Assembly (NCBI GenBank): GCA_000403215.2
Contig: KE159560.1
Location: 477,269-541,268 of the forward strand
Origin: Lachnospiraceae bacterium A4
Lineage (GTDB): Bacteria; Bacillota; Clostridia; Lachnospirales; Lachnospiraceae
Direction: 5' to 3'
DNA: 64,000 bases
Shown: positions 34,583-42,964 of the stretch, piece after piece
Position numbering within the stretch: the first letter of the stretch is position 1
Layout: each line of letters begins with the position of its first letter
Notes under the pieces: generated by a model
The model's database searches: none
The model's input: the letters and a program-made list of their open reading frames with translations, nothing else
What the model was told of the DNA's origin: nothing
Made by a program: the position numbers and the translations under genes

Positions 34583-37500
34583 TTATTTATTTTTTGCGGC
34601 GCGCCGCTTCATGCGTTTCTGCCGCCGTCTCTCCTTTGCCTCTTTTCTGCCCTGCTTGCTCATCAGCAGATAAAAGCTTGGCAGCAGCAACAGAATCAAT
34701 AAGGTAGATGTGATCAGACCGCCAATGATAATCAGCGACATCCCCTTCATCATCGCCGCATTTTCATTGTTGGTAAATATCATGGGCAGCATTGACAGAA
34801 TCGTCGTCAGCGTTGTCATCAAGATCGGTCTCAGACGCAGCCTGCCGCTCTCCATCAGCGCATCATTCAAGGACATTGTCTCTTTTAGCTGGTTGGTCGT
34901 ATCGACATACAGGATACCGTTGTTCACCACGATACCTACCAGCATCAGCACACCCATCAGAGAAGTCATATTCAATGTCGATCCTGATATAAACAGCAGG
35001 AAGAAGGAACCGATCAAGCTAAACGGAATACTCAGCATGACCATTAACGAGAAGATTGGAGACTCAAACTGCATTGCCATGACAAGGAAAATCAGGAAAA
35101 CAGCCGTGATGATTGCCTTTCCAATCGCTGTAAATTCCTCCATAATCATCTCGTTCATCATACTCTGCGTCTGCCCGACACCTGCCGGGAACTCGCCGTT
35201 TTTCTCCGCATTGTCCACTGCTGTGATAATGGACTCCTGTGCTGTAAATTTTGCAGCTTCTGTCGTGTATGCCATGATTGCTACCTGATATTTGCCATTC
35301 TCGCGCACAAGCGTATTAGGCACATCGGTGTAGACGGCTTTCGCGACATCGCCCACCGTGATCATGCCGCCCATCGGCGAAGCAATCTCAAGATTTAAGA
35401 GCTGGTTCATATTCACATAGCTGTCCTCTGGATACTCCATACGCACGGTGTACTCCTCAGTGCCAATCGTCATATCCATCACTTCCACACCACTGCTGGC
35501 ATTGTACATCTCGCTTGCCACCTGCACCGCAGTGAGGCCTACATTCATACATTTCAACGGATCAATCTGTATTTTTGCCTGAGTCGCATCCGAAGTGAGG
35601 TTACTGGAGGTTTTGATTACGCCCGGCGTATTGAGCATAATTTGTTCGACCTTTCTCGCCGCAACTTTCAAGTCCTCGATATTATTACCGCTCATATCAA
35701 CTTCTGTACTTGCCATGACACTCATCATGGATGACATACCACTGCCCGCCGCAGAGACAATGATACTCATGTTCGGCGTATCTTTGAGCTTTTTATTGTA
35801 TTCATCGACTAGCTGATTGACGCTCTTGGTGCACGTGTCGGACGGATATGCCGTGATCGTTGCAGAGGCCCCGCTGATCGTCAGATTACATCCGTCAAAA
35901 TCTGGATCATCAATAATCATCTGCTCGATAAACTGTATATTTTCATCGACAACCTCTAGTCTCGTTCCTGTTCTCTGGTCAATCGTGATACTCATGTTGT
36001 CAAGGCCCGTCGCGGACATCAACTCTGTGTCAAGCTGTCCCGCCAGCACAAAAGACAGCACCAGCAGCAGTACAGACACCGTCATGACGGTTTTCTTTTT
36101 CAGCATAATATGCCGCAAAAGGGTCTTGTATCCATTTCCGACATGCCCTACAATTCGGTTTGCCAGTGTGTTTTTCTTCTCCTTGGGTCTGTACTTCCAG
36201 AAGAAAATAGGAATGAGCGTGATCGCCACGATTAAGGACGACAACATTGCAAAGATAATCGTAAAGCCTAACTGTGAGAACAGTTGCCCAGCCAGTCCCT
36301 TCATGGTAGAGAGCGGAAGATATACGACGACAGTCGTAAGCGTTGATGCCGACACAGACGACACCACCACTCTTGTTCCTGCCATCGCGGCATCTTTGAA
36401 GTCCGGCCGCTCATCTTTCAGACGGAAACAGCTTTCCAATACGACAATCGAGGAGTCCACCATCATACCAATGGCAATCACCAGCGCGCCCATCGTGACA
36501 ACGTTCAGTGAAAAGCCTGCAAAGCTCATGAAAATCAGCGTTGCAAGGAGGGAAATCGGCATAGAACTTCCCACGATCAAGCTGGCTTTGATATCTCCAA
36601 AGAAGATAAATAACACAAGCATGGAAAAAAGAACGCCAAGTACGAGCGTCTGTGCCACAGAACTCAAAGAGGACTTAATGCTGTCCGCCGCATCATACGC
36701 CACAGAAATCTGTATCGCAGAATTTTTTGCGCCCACACGCTGAATCAATGCTTTCACATGATTGGACACATCGACAGTACCCTCACTCTGTACCTTTGCG
36801 ATGCCGACGCTGATGCTGTCCTGTCCATTAAACCGGCTGATACTGCTGTTTGCCTTGGAGGACATGGACACGGTTGCGATATCTGACAGCGAAATGGTCG
36901 TTCCGCGGTTTGTTATGATCGGAAGCTTCTGCAAATCCATGAGATTTTCAGGTTTGGAGGAAGCCGATGTACTGATATTCTGCGCGCCCTGCTCGACACT
37001 GCCGATTGGTATCGTAAAGTCTGTCGTCGTGATATAGGTTTTGATATTTGCCATTGTCACACCGTACTGCTGCATTTTGTCCTGATGGAGCTGTACGCGG
37101 ATATAATCCTCCTCACCGCCTGAAATTGTGACTTGTGCCACATCTGAAAGCCGGTCCAGCTCTGGCTGGAGTTCGTCCTGTACAAATGCCAGTACATCGG
37201 TATCTCCCGTCGAAGTAATCGACAGGGTCATCATATCCTGCGCATTCATATCCATCTGAATAATGACAGGGTCCTGTGCATCGTCCGGAAGCTGCAAAGA
37301 TGCCGTGTCAATTGCACTTCGAAGATCCGCATACGCATCATCTGTATCCGTACCATACTCATACGAAAACATGACAAGCGACATGTTTTCCATCGTCTGT
37401 GCCGTCACGGAATCCACACCGGAAAGCGTCTTTCCGGCATCTTCTATAATCTTCGTCACCAGCTCCTCCGTAGTCGCTGGATCTCCGCCCTGATAGATCG

Positions 37501-37648
37501 TCATGACAAACAGCATGGGCATCTCCATATCTGGTGTCAGTTCCATCTTGAAGCCAAATACAGAACCAATGCCAAACACAAACAATGCCAGCACGATCAA
37601 CAGTGCCGAAACAGGCCGCTTCAGGGCCAGCTTGGTCAAGGAACTCAT
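34583..37648 (-). CDS. RND-family efflux transporter, inner-membrane pump (HAE1/AcrB-like)
   Basis: The 1021-residue protein has 12 membrane helices arranged as one, large extracytoplasmic loop, five, then repeated. The N-terminus LALKRPVSALLIVLALFVFG, the motif IAIGMMVDSSIVVLES with the membrane Asp of the proton relay, and the VGIVVNNGILYVDT repeat in the second half are RND signatures. It exports substrates using the proton gradient. Clostridia have no outer-membrane channel, so it moves compounds from the membrane outward with the adaptor encoded 14 bases upstream. Substrate unknown. Confidence 0.93.
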   Translation of the reverse strand: MSSLTKLALKRPVSALLIVLALFVFGIGSVFGFKMELTPDMEMPMLFVMTIYQGGDPATTEELVTKIIEDAGKTLSGVDSVTAQTMENMSLVMFSYEYGTDTDDAYADLRSAIDTASLQLPDDAQDPVIIQMDMNAQDMMTLSITSTGDTDVLAFVQDELQPELDRLSDVAQVTISGGEEDYIRVQLHQDKMQQYGVTMANIKTYITTTDFTIPIGSVEQGAQNISTSASSKPENLMDLQKLPIITNRGTTISLSDIATVSMSSKANSSISRFNGQDSISVGIAKVQSEGTVDVSNHVKALIQRVGAKNSAIQISVAYDAADSIKSSLSSVAQTLVLGVLFSMLVLFIFFGDIKASLIVGSSMPISLLATLIFMSFAGFSLNVVTMGALVIAIGMMVDSSIVVLESCFRLKDERPDFKDAAMAGTRVVVSSVSASTLTTVVVYLPLSTMKGLAGQLFSQLGFTIIFAMLSSLIVAITLIPIFFWKYRPKEKKNTLANRIVGHVGNGYKTLLRHIMLKKKTVMTVSVLLLVLSFVLAGQLDTELMSATGLDNMSITIDQRTGTRLEVVDENIQFIEQMIIDDPDFDGCNLTISGASATITAYPSDTCTKSVNQLVDEYNKKLKDTPNMSIIVSAAGSGMSSMMSVMASTEVDMSGNNIEDLKVAARKVEQIMLNTPGVIKTSSNLTSDATQAKIQIDPLKCMNVGLTAVQVASEMYNASSGVEVMDMTIGTEEYTVRMEYPEDSYVNMNQLLNLEIASPMGGMITVGDVAKAVYTDVPNTLVRENGKYQVAIMAYTTEAAKFTAQESIITAVDNAEKNGEFPAGVGQTQSMMNEMIMEEFTAIGKAIITAVFLIFLVMAMQFESPIFSLMVMLSIPFSLIGSFFLLFISGSTLNMTSLMGVLMLVGIVVNNGILYVDTTNQLKETMSLNDALMESGRLRLRPILMTTLTTILSMLPMIFTNNENAAMMKGMSLIIIGGLITSTLLILLLLPSFYLLMSKQGRKEAKERRRQKRMKRRAAKNK

Positions 37649-37662
37649 CGCTTACGCCCTCC

Positions 37663-39147
37663 TTATTCCTGTGTACTATTATCAGTATCTGTATTGCTCT
37701 CTCCGGTGGAAATATCCACACCGTCACGAAGCTGGGCAGACCATGTTGTAATGAGTGTATCCTCCTCGGTAAGTCCCTCTGTAATCACAATCCGGTCAGT
37801 GTCATAAAGTCCGGTCGTCACCTCTGTCCGCCATGCTTTGCCATTCACAACCGTGTACACATACGCCTGCGCGCCATCGTAATACACGGAATCATAGGGG
37901 ATAATCACCGCATTTTTCTCGTGGTATGTATCTGTCGTGACCGTCGCTTTCGTTCCTGATAATAACCCGTCAGTGTCGCCCTTGACAGCCGCCTTGATTT
38001 TGAACAGTCCTGTCTGTGCGTCCAGCGCACTTCCAATCTCTATCACTTCACCGTCGTAAAATTTGTTGTCCTTCTCCAGCGTAATCTGCTGTCCTAAGGC
38101 AAATGTATTGCGCACGTCCTCACTGACATAGTACGTTGCCGTCATTGAATTTTTATTGGAAATGACAAACGCCGGATTGCTCGAGGTTGCAAAATCATGT
38201 TCTTTTAGATTCACGGTTTCAATAACACCCGAAATGGTTGCAGTAATCGTGTATCCCTCCAGATTTTCTTTTACCTGATCAACCTGAAGCTGTGCCGCAG
38301 AAATACCGTTCTGCGATGTTTTCTTCTGCTCTTCAAGCAGTTCCCCATTACTGATATTGGTAGAAGTCACCGCCTGACTGTATGAATCATAAGTACTGTC
38401 AATATTGTCCTGCAGCTCTTCAATCGTACCTTCCAACTGGTCAATCGTCGATTTGTACTGTGTGATGGTACCCTCTACAGTCTTTACCTCAGTGGCGGCT
38501 GCCTGATACCGCTGCATGGCCGCCGCATAGTCCGCAGCGCCCTGCGGTGTGTTCTTATCAATGGAGTCTGCATAATCTTTGATTTCATCGACATCTTCCC
38601 TGAAATCATACTCCACCTTCAAGTCAGCCAGCTCATTTTCTTTCTCTTTTAGCTTATCCTTTGCTTTCTGAAGGTTATCCATCGCATCTACCATGCTCTC
38701 CTGCAATTTGTTGACACCGTCCTCTGCCTGAGATATCGTATTGTCCGACTTCATGTCATTCAGGGTCGTGGCACCCTCTCCATACTGTAGGTTGTAGGCA
38801 CGTTTGGCATTATCTAGCTGAATCTGTGCTGATTTCATGGAAATCTGCGCCATCGTGTCATCGAGCACCGCCAGCACGTCCCCCTCCTCCACAACATCGC
38901 CTGCCTCAACCTTGACCTCCAGCACCTCCGCAGTCGCCTTGGGTATCACATACACGGACTCGTCAGGATTGATCGTAGCGATAAAATTGGCATTGAGTTT
39001 TAGCTCTCCTATCTCAGGATTTGCGGTCTGTACGACCGCCACATCTTCTGCCGTCTCCTCCACCACGGTCTGCCCACAGCCGCCGAAGGCCAGTGCTGAC
39101 AGTGTCACACATAAAAGCACAGCCATTTTTCTTTGTCTGTTTTTCAT
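37663..39147 (-). CDS. RND efflux periplasmic-adaptor-like lipoprotein (HlyD/MFP family)
   Basis: The 494-residue protein has a lipoprotein signal (ALAFGGCGQ, Cys near residue 25) and biotinyl-lipoyl-like halves: EVLEVKVEAGDVVEEGDVLAVLDD and EGYTITATISGVIETVNLKEHDF. A long coiled coil (residues ~110-270) lies between them, and a beta-barrel/membrane-proximal domain ends with IVITEGLTEEDTLIT. The coiled coil is longer than in many adaptors. It precedes the RND pump in an operon and should couple to it on the outer face. An acidic tail (SNTDTDNSTQE) ends the protein. Confidence 0.92.
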   Translation of the reverse strand: MKNRQRKMAVLLCVTLSALAFGGCGQTVVEETAEDVAVVQTANPEIGELKLNANFIATINPDESVYVIPKATAEVLEVKVEAGDVVEEGDVLAVLDDTMAQISMKSAQIQLDNAKRAYNLQYGEGATTLNDMKSDNTISQAEDGVNKLQESMVDAMDNLQKAKDKLKEKENELADLKVEYDFREDVDEIKDYADSIDKNTPQGAADYAAAMQRYQAAATEVKTVEGTITQYKSTIDQLEGTIEELQDNIDSTYDSYSQAVTSTNISNGELLEEQKKTSQNGISAAQLQVDQVKENLEGYTITATISGVIETVNLKEHDFATSSNPAFVISNKNSMTATYYVSEDVRNTFALGQQITLEKDNKFYDGEVIEIGSALDAQTGLFKIKAAVKGDTDGLLSGTKATVTTDTYHEKNAVIIPYDSVYYDGAQAYVYTVVNGKAWRTEVTTGLYDTDRIVITEGLTEEDTLITTWSAQLRDGVDISTGESNTDTDNSTQE

Positions 39148-39198
39148 ATTCTTCCCTTTCTAACACATCTGGTAAATGATGCATTTTTCGTCTATTCT

Positions 39199-39240
39199 AG
39201 TTACGGCTCGCTCCGAACTGGCAGCAAGTGAACTGTAACT
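39199..39240. repeat. Imperfect palindrome upstream of the efflux operon
   Basis: AGTTAC and GTAACT close a 42-base imperfect inverted repeat whose arms continue with three or four mismatches (CTCGCT against AGTGAACT). It lies 52 bases before the adaptor start, in a 300-base non-coding stretch shared with the divergent secreted protein, and could be a regulator site or an intergenic repeat. The remainder of 39148-39448 is AT-rich with no gene. Confidence 0.45.
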
Positions 39241-39448
39241 TATATTTATATCCACATGCCATTTTAACTAAAAATACCGCAAAAGAAAAGTATATCTGAT
39301 ATTTTTTATTTAACTTTTATTTTTTCGCGCTTTTTTTATTGTTTTTTATCAAAAAGCCACTTGTTATTTATTCCAAATTTTTATATGATAAACATATCTG
39401 TTAATTTTTATATTCTATATCAAATTCTATTATCAAAGGAGAACTTAC

Positions 39449-40147
39449 ATGAAAAGATTTTTCAAGAAAATAATGAGCGCTGTCGTGGCGGCTGCCATGA
39501 TCTTATCTGTGGGCACGGCTGCCCCGTCCTTGTCTGTTTCTGCTAAAGAGAGTGTTGGCAACGGCCTGATTCTGTCTGAGGATAGTATTGTGATCGCAGA
39601 GGGCGCCTCCGCCACCTTCACGGCGGTTCTTGCCGGAGATGCTGACGCCTCAAGGCTTGCTGTCGTTGTCGCAGACCCCGGTGTCGTGAACATCACCCCT
39701 GTTGCCTATGCTGCCAACGCTGCCGCCTATCAAGTGACCTACGGCACAGGCGGTTCTACTGTCGCTGCCGTCTATCACCTGGACAATCCCGAAGTCGTGG
39801 CATATGTAACGATCAGCGCCTCACCGCTGGTGATGCAGCTTCCGGCAAAATTTGGCACAAACCGCGACAATTACTGTTCGCTGGTAAGCTATGAGTTTGT
39901 CCCTTATGATTTCACCTATGCTGACTTTAATGATTACAAGGCAACCTTAAATCTAAAATACCAGTGCACTTCTTATAAAGATGACGAATTTAACAAGTGG
40001 GGCTGCTATGGCTATTTCTATGATGCGGCGGGTAATGTGCTCTCCAAAGTACACCTCTATGCCAGCTCTCTCGCCAAAGGCAGGGTTTACCACAGTGAAT
40101 TTCATGTGCCGGTCAATGCAGTCCGCTTCTCAGTAGAAGGATTTTAA
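39449..40147 (+). CDS. Small secreted protein of unknown function
   Basis: The 232-residue protein has a clear signal peptide (KRFFKKIMSAVVAAAMILSVG, cleavage near SVSAKE). The mature part has a first domain like a bacterial Ig-like fold (residues ~45-125: EGASATFTAVLAGDADASRLAVVVADPGVVNITPV). A second domain of about 95 residues is rich in Tyr and Asp (FTYADFNDYKATLNLKYQCTSYKDDEF) with a Cys pair. No anchor, so it is released. I do not recognise a named family. AAAGGAGA precedes the ATG; a hairpin terminator follows. Confidence 0.75.
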   Translation: MKRFFKKIMSAVVAAAMILSVGTAAPSLSVSAKESVGNGLILSEDSIVIAEGASATFTAVLAGDADASRLAVVVADPGVVNITPVAYAANAAAYQVTYGTGGSTVAAVYHLDNPEVVAYVTISASPLVMQLPAKFGTNRDNYCSLVSYEFVPYDFTYADFNDYKATLNLKYQCTSYKDDEFNKWGCYGYFYDAAGNVLSKVHLYASSLAKGRVYHSEFHVPVNAVRFSVEGF

Positions 40148-40148
40148 A

Positions 40149-40176
40149 AAGACGCAGGGGGAAACTCCTGCGTCTT
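40149..40176 (+). terminator. Hairpin terminator after the secreted protein gene
   Basis: AAGACGCAGG/CCTGCGTCTT form a 10-base-pair stem with an 8-base loop right after the stop codon. Only a modest T-run follows. Confidence 0.7.
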
Positions 40177-40204
40177 ACATATGCTTTTTATTCAAATGCT
40201 TTTT

Positions 40205-40334
40205 ATTCAAACACGGCGTGTTCTTTATTGCTATTAACTATATTTTTTTAAGTTTTATGCAAATATACGCTCTCTTTTGCTACAATTACATCATTTATAA
40301 TAGCTTGCTGATTTTTTGTTGCCAAAATGTTGCC
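40205..40334. repeat. Direct repeat A, left border of the ATPase-DUF4276 module
   Basis: About 130 bases that recur in diverged form at 42430-42552 (shared blocks include ATTCAAAC, GCGTGTTCTTT, TTAACTAT, TTACATCATTTAT, GCTTGCTGATTTT and GCCAAAATGTTGCCA). On the minus strand both copies read as a decayed coding end: GNILATKNQQAIINDV here, with a stop inside. It directly abuts the 3' end of the DUF4276 gene. It is preceded by two tandem 15-base units (ATGCTTTTTATTCAA). Confidence 0.8.
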
Positions 40335-40340
40335 ACTATT

Positions 40341-41021
40341 TTATATACCACTTTCATAAAAAGTATCCAGTTTCCCTATAAAATAATTAAAACTTGGTGA
40401 AGCATTTTTTCTAATGTCTAATAACACACCAATATTTCTTGCGCATTCACATTTAAACATCCCGATTTCATAATATGATGAGGCATTTCTTTTAAGAGCC
40501 TGTAAACCGCCTTTATAAACAATATCTGCTAAATACTCCCAAGTCCCAACAATACTGTCCTGAATATACTTTTGCAGAAATTGTCGTTTAGCCATTGGAT
40601 ATGCAGTTAATAACGCATCGCTATCTCCTAACAACCATGCTTCCATTTCTTCAATTGCTATGCAAAAAAACACTTGTATCTCTATCCCCAATTCTTGATA
40701 CATTTGCATTAAACTGCGTTTCATTTCTGCACAATCCTCATCATCACTATCTAATATTACAAATATCGCCTTTTTCCCAGGCATATTTTTCAAAAATGAA
40801 TCCATTCCTTTCAAATACATCGGCAAATCCGTCAATAATCTTTTAGATTTTATTTGAGATACTCGTTTTGTCTTTAAAGGAATTTTCCCTATCCCTTTAA
40901 AACTATGGATTCTGTATGTAATACCTTGTTTATCTTTAACATACTTATCCATTACTTGCTCTACAAGAATACCTCCTGATTTATCTTCAACTAAGATTTC
41001 AATATATGCGTATTCTTCCAT
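40341..41021 (-). CDS. DUF4276-family TOPRIM-like protein, putative defence effector
   Basis: This 226-residue protein has an N-terminal strand with an acidic residue (IEILVEDKSGG) and KKAIFVILDSDDEDC at about residues 84-98, a D-x-D cluster as in TOPRIM/OLD nucleases. IEEMEAWLLGD follows at about residues 125-135, a signature of the family. DUF4276 and RloB-like proteins are typically paired with an SMC-like ATPase, as here: the ATPase gene ends 15 bases upstream. GGAGA precedes the ATG. Nuclease action on nucleic acid, gated by the ATPase, is inferred only. AT-rich codon use differs from neighbouring operons. Confidence 0.75.
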   Translation of the reverse strand: MEEYAYIEILVEDKSGGILVEQVMDKYVKDKQGITYRIHSFKGIGKIPLKTKRVSQIKSKRLLTDLPMYLKGMDSFLKNMPGKKAIFVILDSDDEDCAEMKRSLMQMYQELGIEIQVFFCIAIEEMEAWLLGDSDALLTAYPMAKRQFLQKYIQDSIVGTWEYLADIVYKGGLQALKRNASSYYEIGMFKCECARNIGVLLDIRKNASPSFNYFIGKLDTFYESGI

Positions 41022-41036
41022 CTCGTTCTCCGTAAC

Positions 41037-42263
41037 TTAACCAAAATAATCACTATACCACAAATCACCTAATTCAACATCGGAATCACATAATTGTTTA
41101 ACATACTCATACTCGGAAGCTCTTGCAATAGTTGAAAAACCATGCTCTTGTTTCTCTAATACCCATACTTCATCCGGTGATAATGAATTTACAAAAAAAG
41201 GACTATGTGTTGTAACAAAAAGTTGCTTCGAATAAGTGCTTTTAATGCTATTTTTCATTTGCAATGCTAAGTCAGCCAAATACTTATGATATAGTCCATT
41301 CTCAGGTTCCTCAATAAAAACCAATGGGCGTGCATCTTTTTCATATAACTGCAAATAGTATGCAAAAAGCTTTAATGTTCCATCTGACATTTTTTGTGAA
41401 TAAAATGGTTTATCAAACCCTTGCTCCAAAAACTCCAGCACTAACTGGCCATTTTGCAGTTTAACAGGTCTAATTTCCTTAATATCAGGGAGCTTTGTCT
41501 GAATATTACGCAATACTTTCAAAAAGTCTTTTGGGTCCTCTCTATACAGAAATTGCGCTACATTATTTACATTATTCCCAAGACGATTCAAGTACTTTTG
41601 AGGTCCAGCATTAGGTATTTCGCGAGCTGATGTAGGGCTAAAGTAACACAAATACCAATTTTTCAAAAAATTCTTAAACTTAACGATTCTTGGGTGTTCT
41701 CTTAACTCACCAAGCGTTACAATTCCTAATTGTCTAGGATCCGCCAACTCAACATCAACCTTATCTCCTATCTCTTGATTTTCTTCTTCTAAAAAGCCAG
41801 TATTATTTCCTTTAAAGGCAAACCCTTTTCCATACTCAAGGAATAAGAATGACATTGGCCGACCATATCTTTCATTCGCTCGTCTTTGACGTAATCTTTC
41901 TTTTTCGACTATAGGTCTATCATATTTATCTAATCCAATTGAGAGTTCATACGTAATAGGAGGCTCATTGCTAGTCTCACGATAATATATCTCAAACTCG
42001 ATAGGTTCTTTTGAACCTTGAGAAATAAGTTTCTCAAATCCTCCTCTTGCGTTTAAGTCGCATGCAACCTCTACACCTTTTTCCAAACAGTCAGCAAGGA
42101 AGCCAAACGCATCTGCCAAAGTGCTTTTTCCAGTTCCACTTTGGCCAATTATAGCATTCATACTTGTTAGTTCTTTTCCCTTACTGTCAAACAGTAGTTT
42201 TCCCATTTTTACATCTTTCAAAGAACCATAATTTTTTATACGAATGCCTGCTATTCTTCCCAC
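41037..42263 (-). CDS. SMC/ABC-type AAA ATPase of a two-gene ATPase-TOPRIM module
   Basis: The 408-residue ATPase starts from a GTG at 42263 with GGGAGG 7 bases upstream. It begins RIAGIRIKNYGSLKDV, the typical N-terminal strand before Walker A IIGQSGTGKSTL (about residues 38-49). The ABC signature-like QKMSDGTLKLFAYYL, Walker B PLVFIEEPENGLY and H-loop TTHSPFFVNSL follow in the C-terminal third. The insert between contains FSPTSAREIP. This is an AAA_21/RloA/AbiL-like single-head ATPase, not an SMC with long coils. It likely senses infection or DNA and controls the DUF4276 partner. Confidence 0.85.
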   Translation of the reverse strand: MGRIAGIRIKNYGSLKDVKMGKLLFDSKGKELTSMNAIIGQSGTGKSTLADAFGFLADCLEKGVEVACDLNARGGFEKLISQGSKEPIEFEIYYRETSNEPPITYELSIGLDKYDRPIVEKERLRQRRANERYGRPMSFLFLEYGKGFAFKGNNTGFLEEENQEIGDKVDVELADPRQLGIVTLGELREHPRIVKFKNFLKNWYLCYFSPTSAREIPNAGPQKYLNRLGNNVNNVAQFLYREDPKDFLKVLRNIQTKLPDIKEIRPVKLQNGQLVLEFLEQGFDKPFYSQKMSDGTLKLFAYYLQLYEKDARPLVFIEEPENGLYHKYLADLALQMKNSIKSTYSKQLFVTTHSPFFVNSLSPDEVWVLEKQEHGFSTIARASEYEYVKQLCDSDVELGDLWYSDYFG

Positions 42264-42429
42264 ATCTTCACCTCCCAAAACATCATAACAACACTTAAAT
42301 ATACTATATTTTTCCCATTTTTTTAATATTTAATCGAAACAAAAATTTTCTCACTAGCAATAAATGTGTGTATCCTGAAATATTCTATGGATCTCCTGCC
42401 ATATAAGATAATCTAAGCACACTTGTACT

Positions 42430-42552
42430 ATTCAAACTCAGCGTGTTCTTTGTTATTCTTAACTATTTTATTTAAGTTTTTATGCATATACACGCCTATT
42501 TTTACATCATTTATTATGGCTTGCTGATTTTCTGTAGCCAAAATGTTGCCAA
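42430..42552. repeat. Direct repeat B, right border of the ATPase-DUF4276 module
   Basis: Diverged copy of 40205-40334 in the same orientation. On the minus strand it holds an open stretch reading GNILATENQQAIINDV then KNLNKIVKNNKEHAEFE and a stop, less damaged than copy A. No start codon belongs to it. The region 42279-42429 between the ATPase start and this repeat has no gene and is AT-rich. Confidence 0.8.
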
Positions 42553-42563
42553 ACCTTAAAGTT

Positions 42564-42803
42564 TTACTTATCTTTTACAATTTTAGCAATTATCTCAGTA
42601 GACAAATTACTTGTATTTAGTATAACATTTTGAATAAAAAACTTTCTTTCATCTTTTGGAAGCGGTTCTGACGCAATTAACAATACCCTTTGTCCCCATA
42701 CTCCAAACCCATTAAAGTCTTGTTTCAGTTCTCTTATCCATGACTTTTGTTTGCAAGAATATGGCACCAAAATTATTTCTCTCTTAATTTCATTTCGCTT
42801 CAT
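42564..42803 (-). CDS. Unknown small protein (79 residues)
   Basis: The protein is a basic-then-amphipathic chain: KREIILVPYSCKQKSW, WGQRVLLIASEPLPKDER, then a helical tail NLSTEIIAKIVKD. I do not recognise a family. It ends 11 bases before direct repeat B and has an 18-base palindrome 20 bases upstream of its start, as a self-regulated gene would. The ribosome site is weak (AAAAGATATAG). It may be an antitoxin-like or accessory factor for the neighbouring ATPase module, or a remnant of a larger gene; neither can be shown. Confidence 0.5.
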   Translation of the reverse strand: MKRNEIKREIILVPYSCKQKSWIRELKQDFNGFGVWGQRVLLIASEPLPKDERKFFIQNVILNTSNLSTEIIAKIVKDK

Positions 42804-42823
42804 CTATATCTTTTGATTTTATC

Positions 42824-42841
42824 TGACACAATATAGTGTCA
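42824..42841. promoter_or_regulatory. 18-base palindrome, candidate operator
   Basis: TGACACAATATAGTGTCA has perfect 6-base arms and one mismatched pair inside. It lies just upstream of the 79-residue gene and matches the size of a dimeric repressor site; the repressor is unknown. The rest of 42842-42964 is AT-rich with no gene. Confidence 0.45.
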
Positions 42842-42964
42842 TTTTCTACTTGCAACACATTTTTTAATAAAGCAAATAATAAATATAATACTAATGCAGC
42901 ACACAATCTTATAGACTATTTACCATATAAAATAAATCAAATAATTGTGTACTCTTCGAACTTT

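Noticed and set aside
35817-36743. 308-codon plus-strand frame inside the RND pump gene.
   Set aside because: Shadow of the pump gene on the opposite strand, with low-complexity Ser/Thr-rich translation and no ribosome site.
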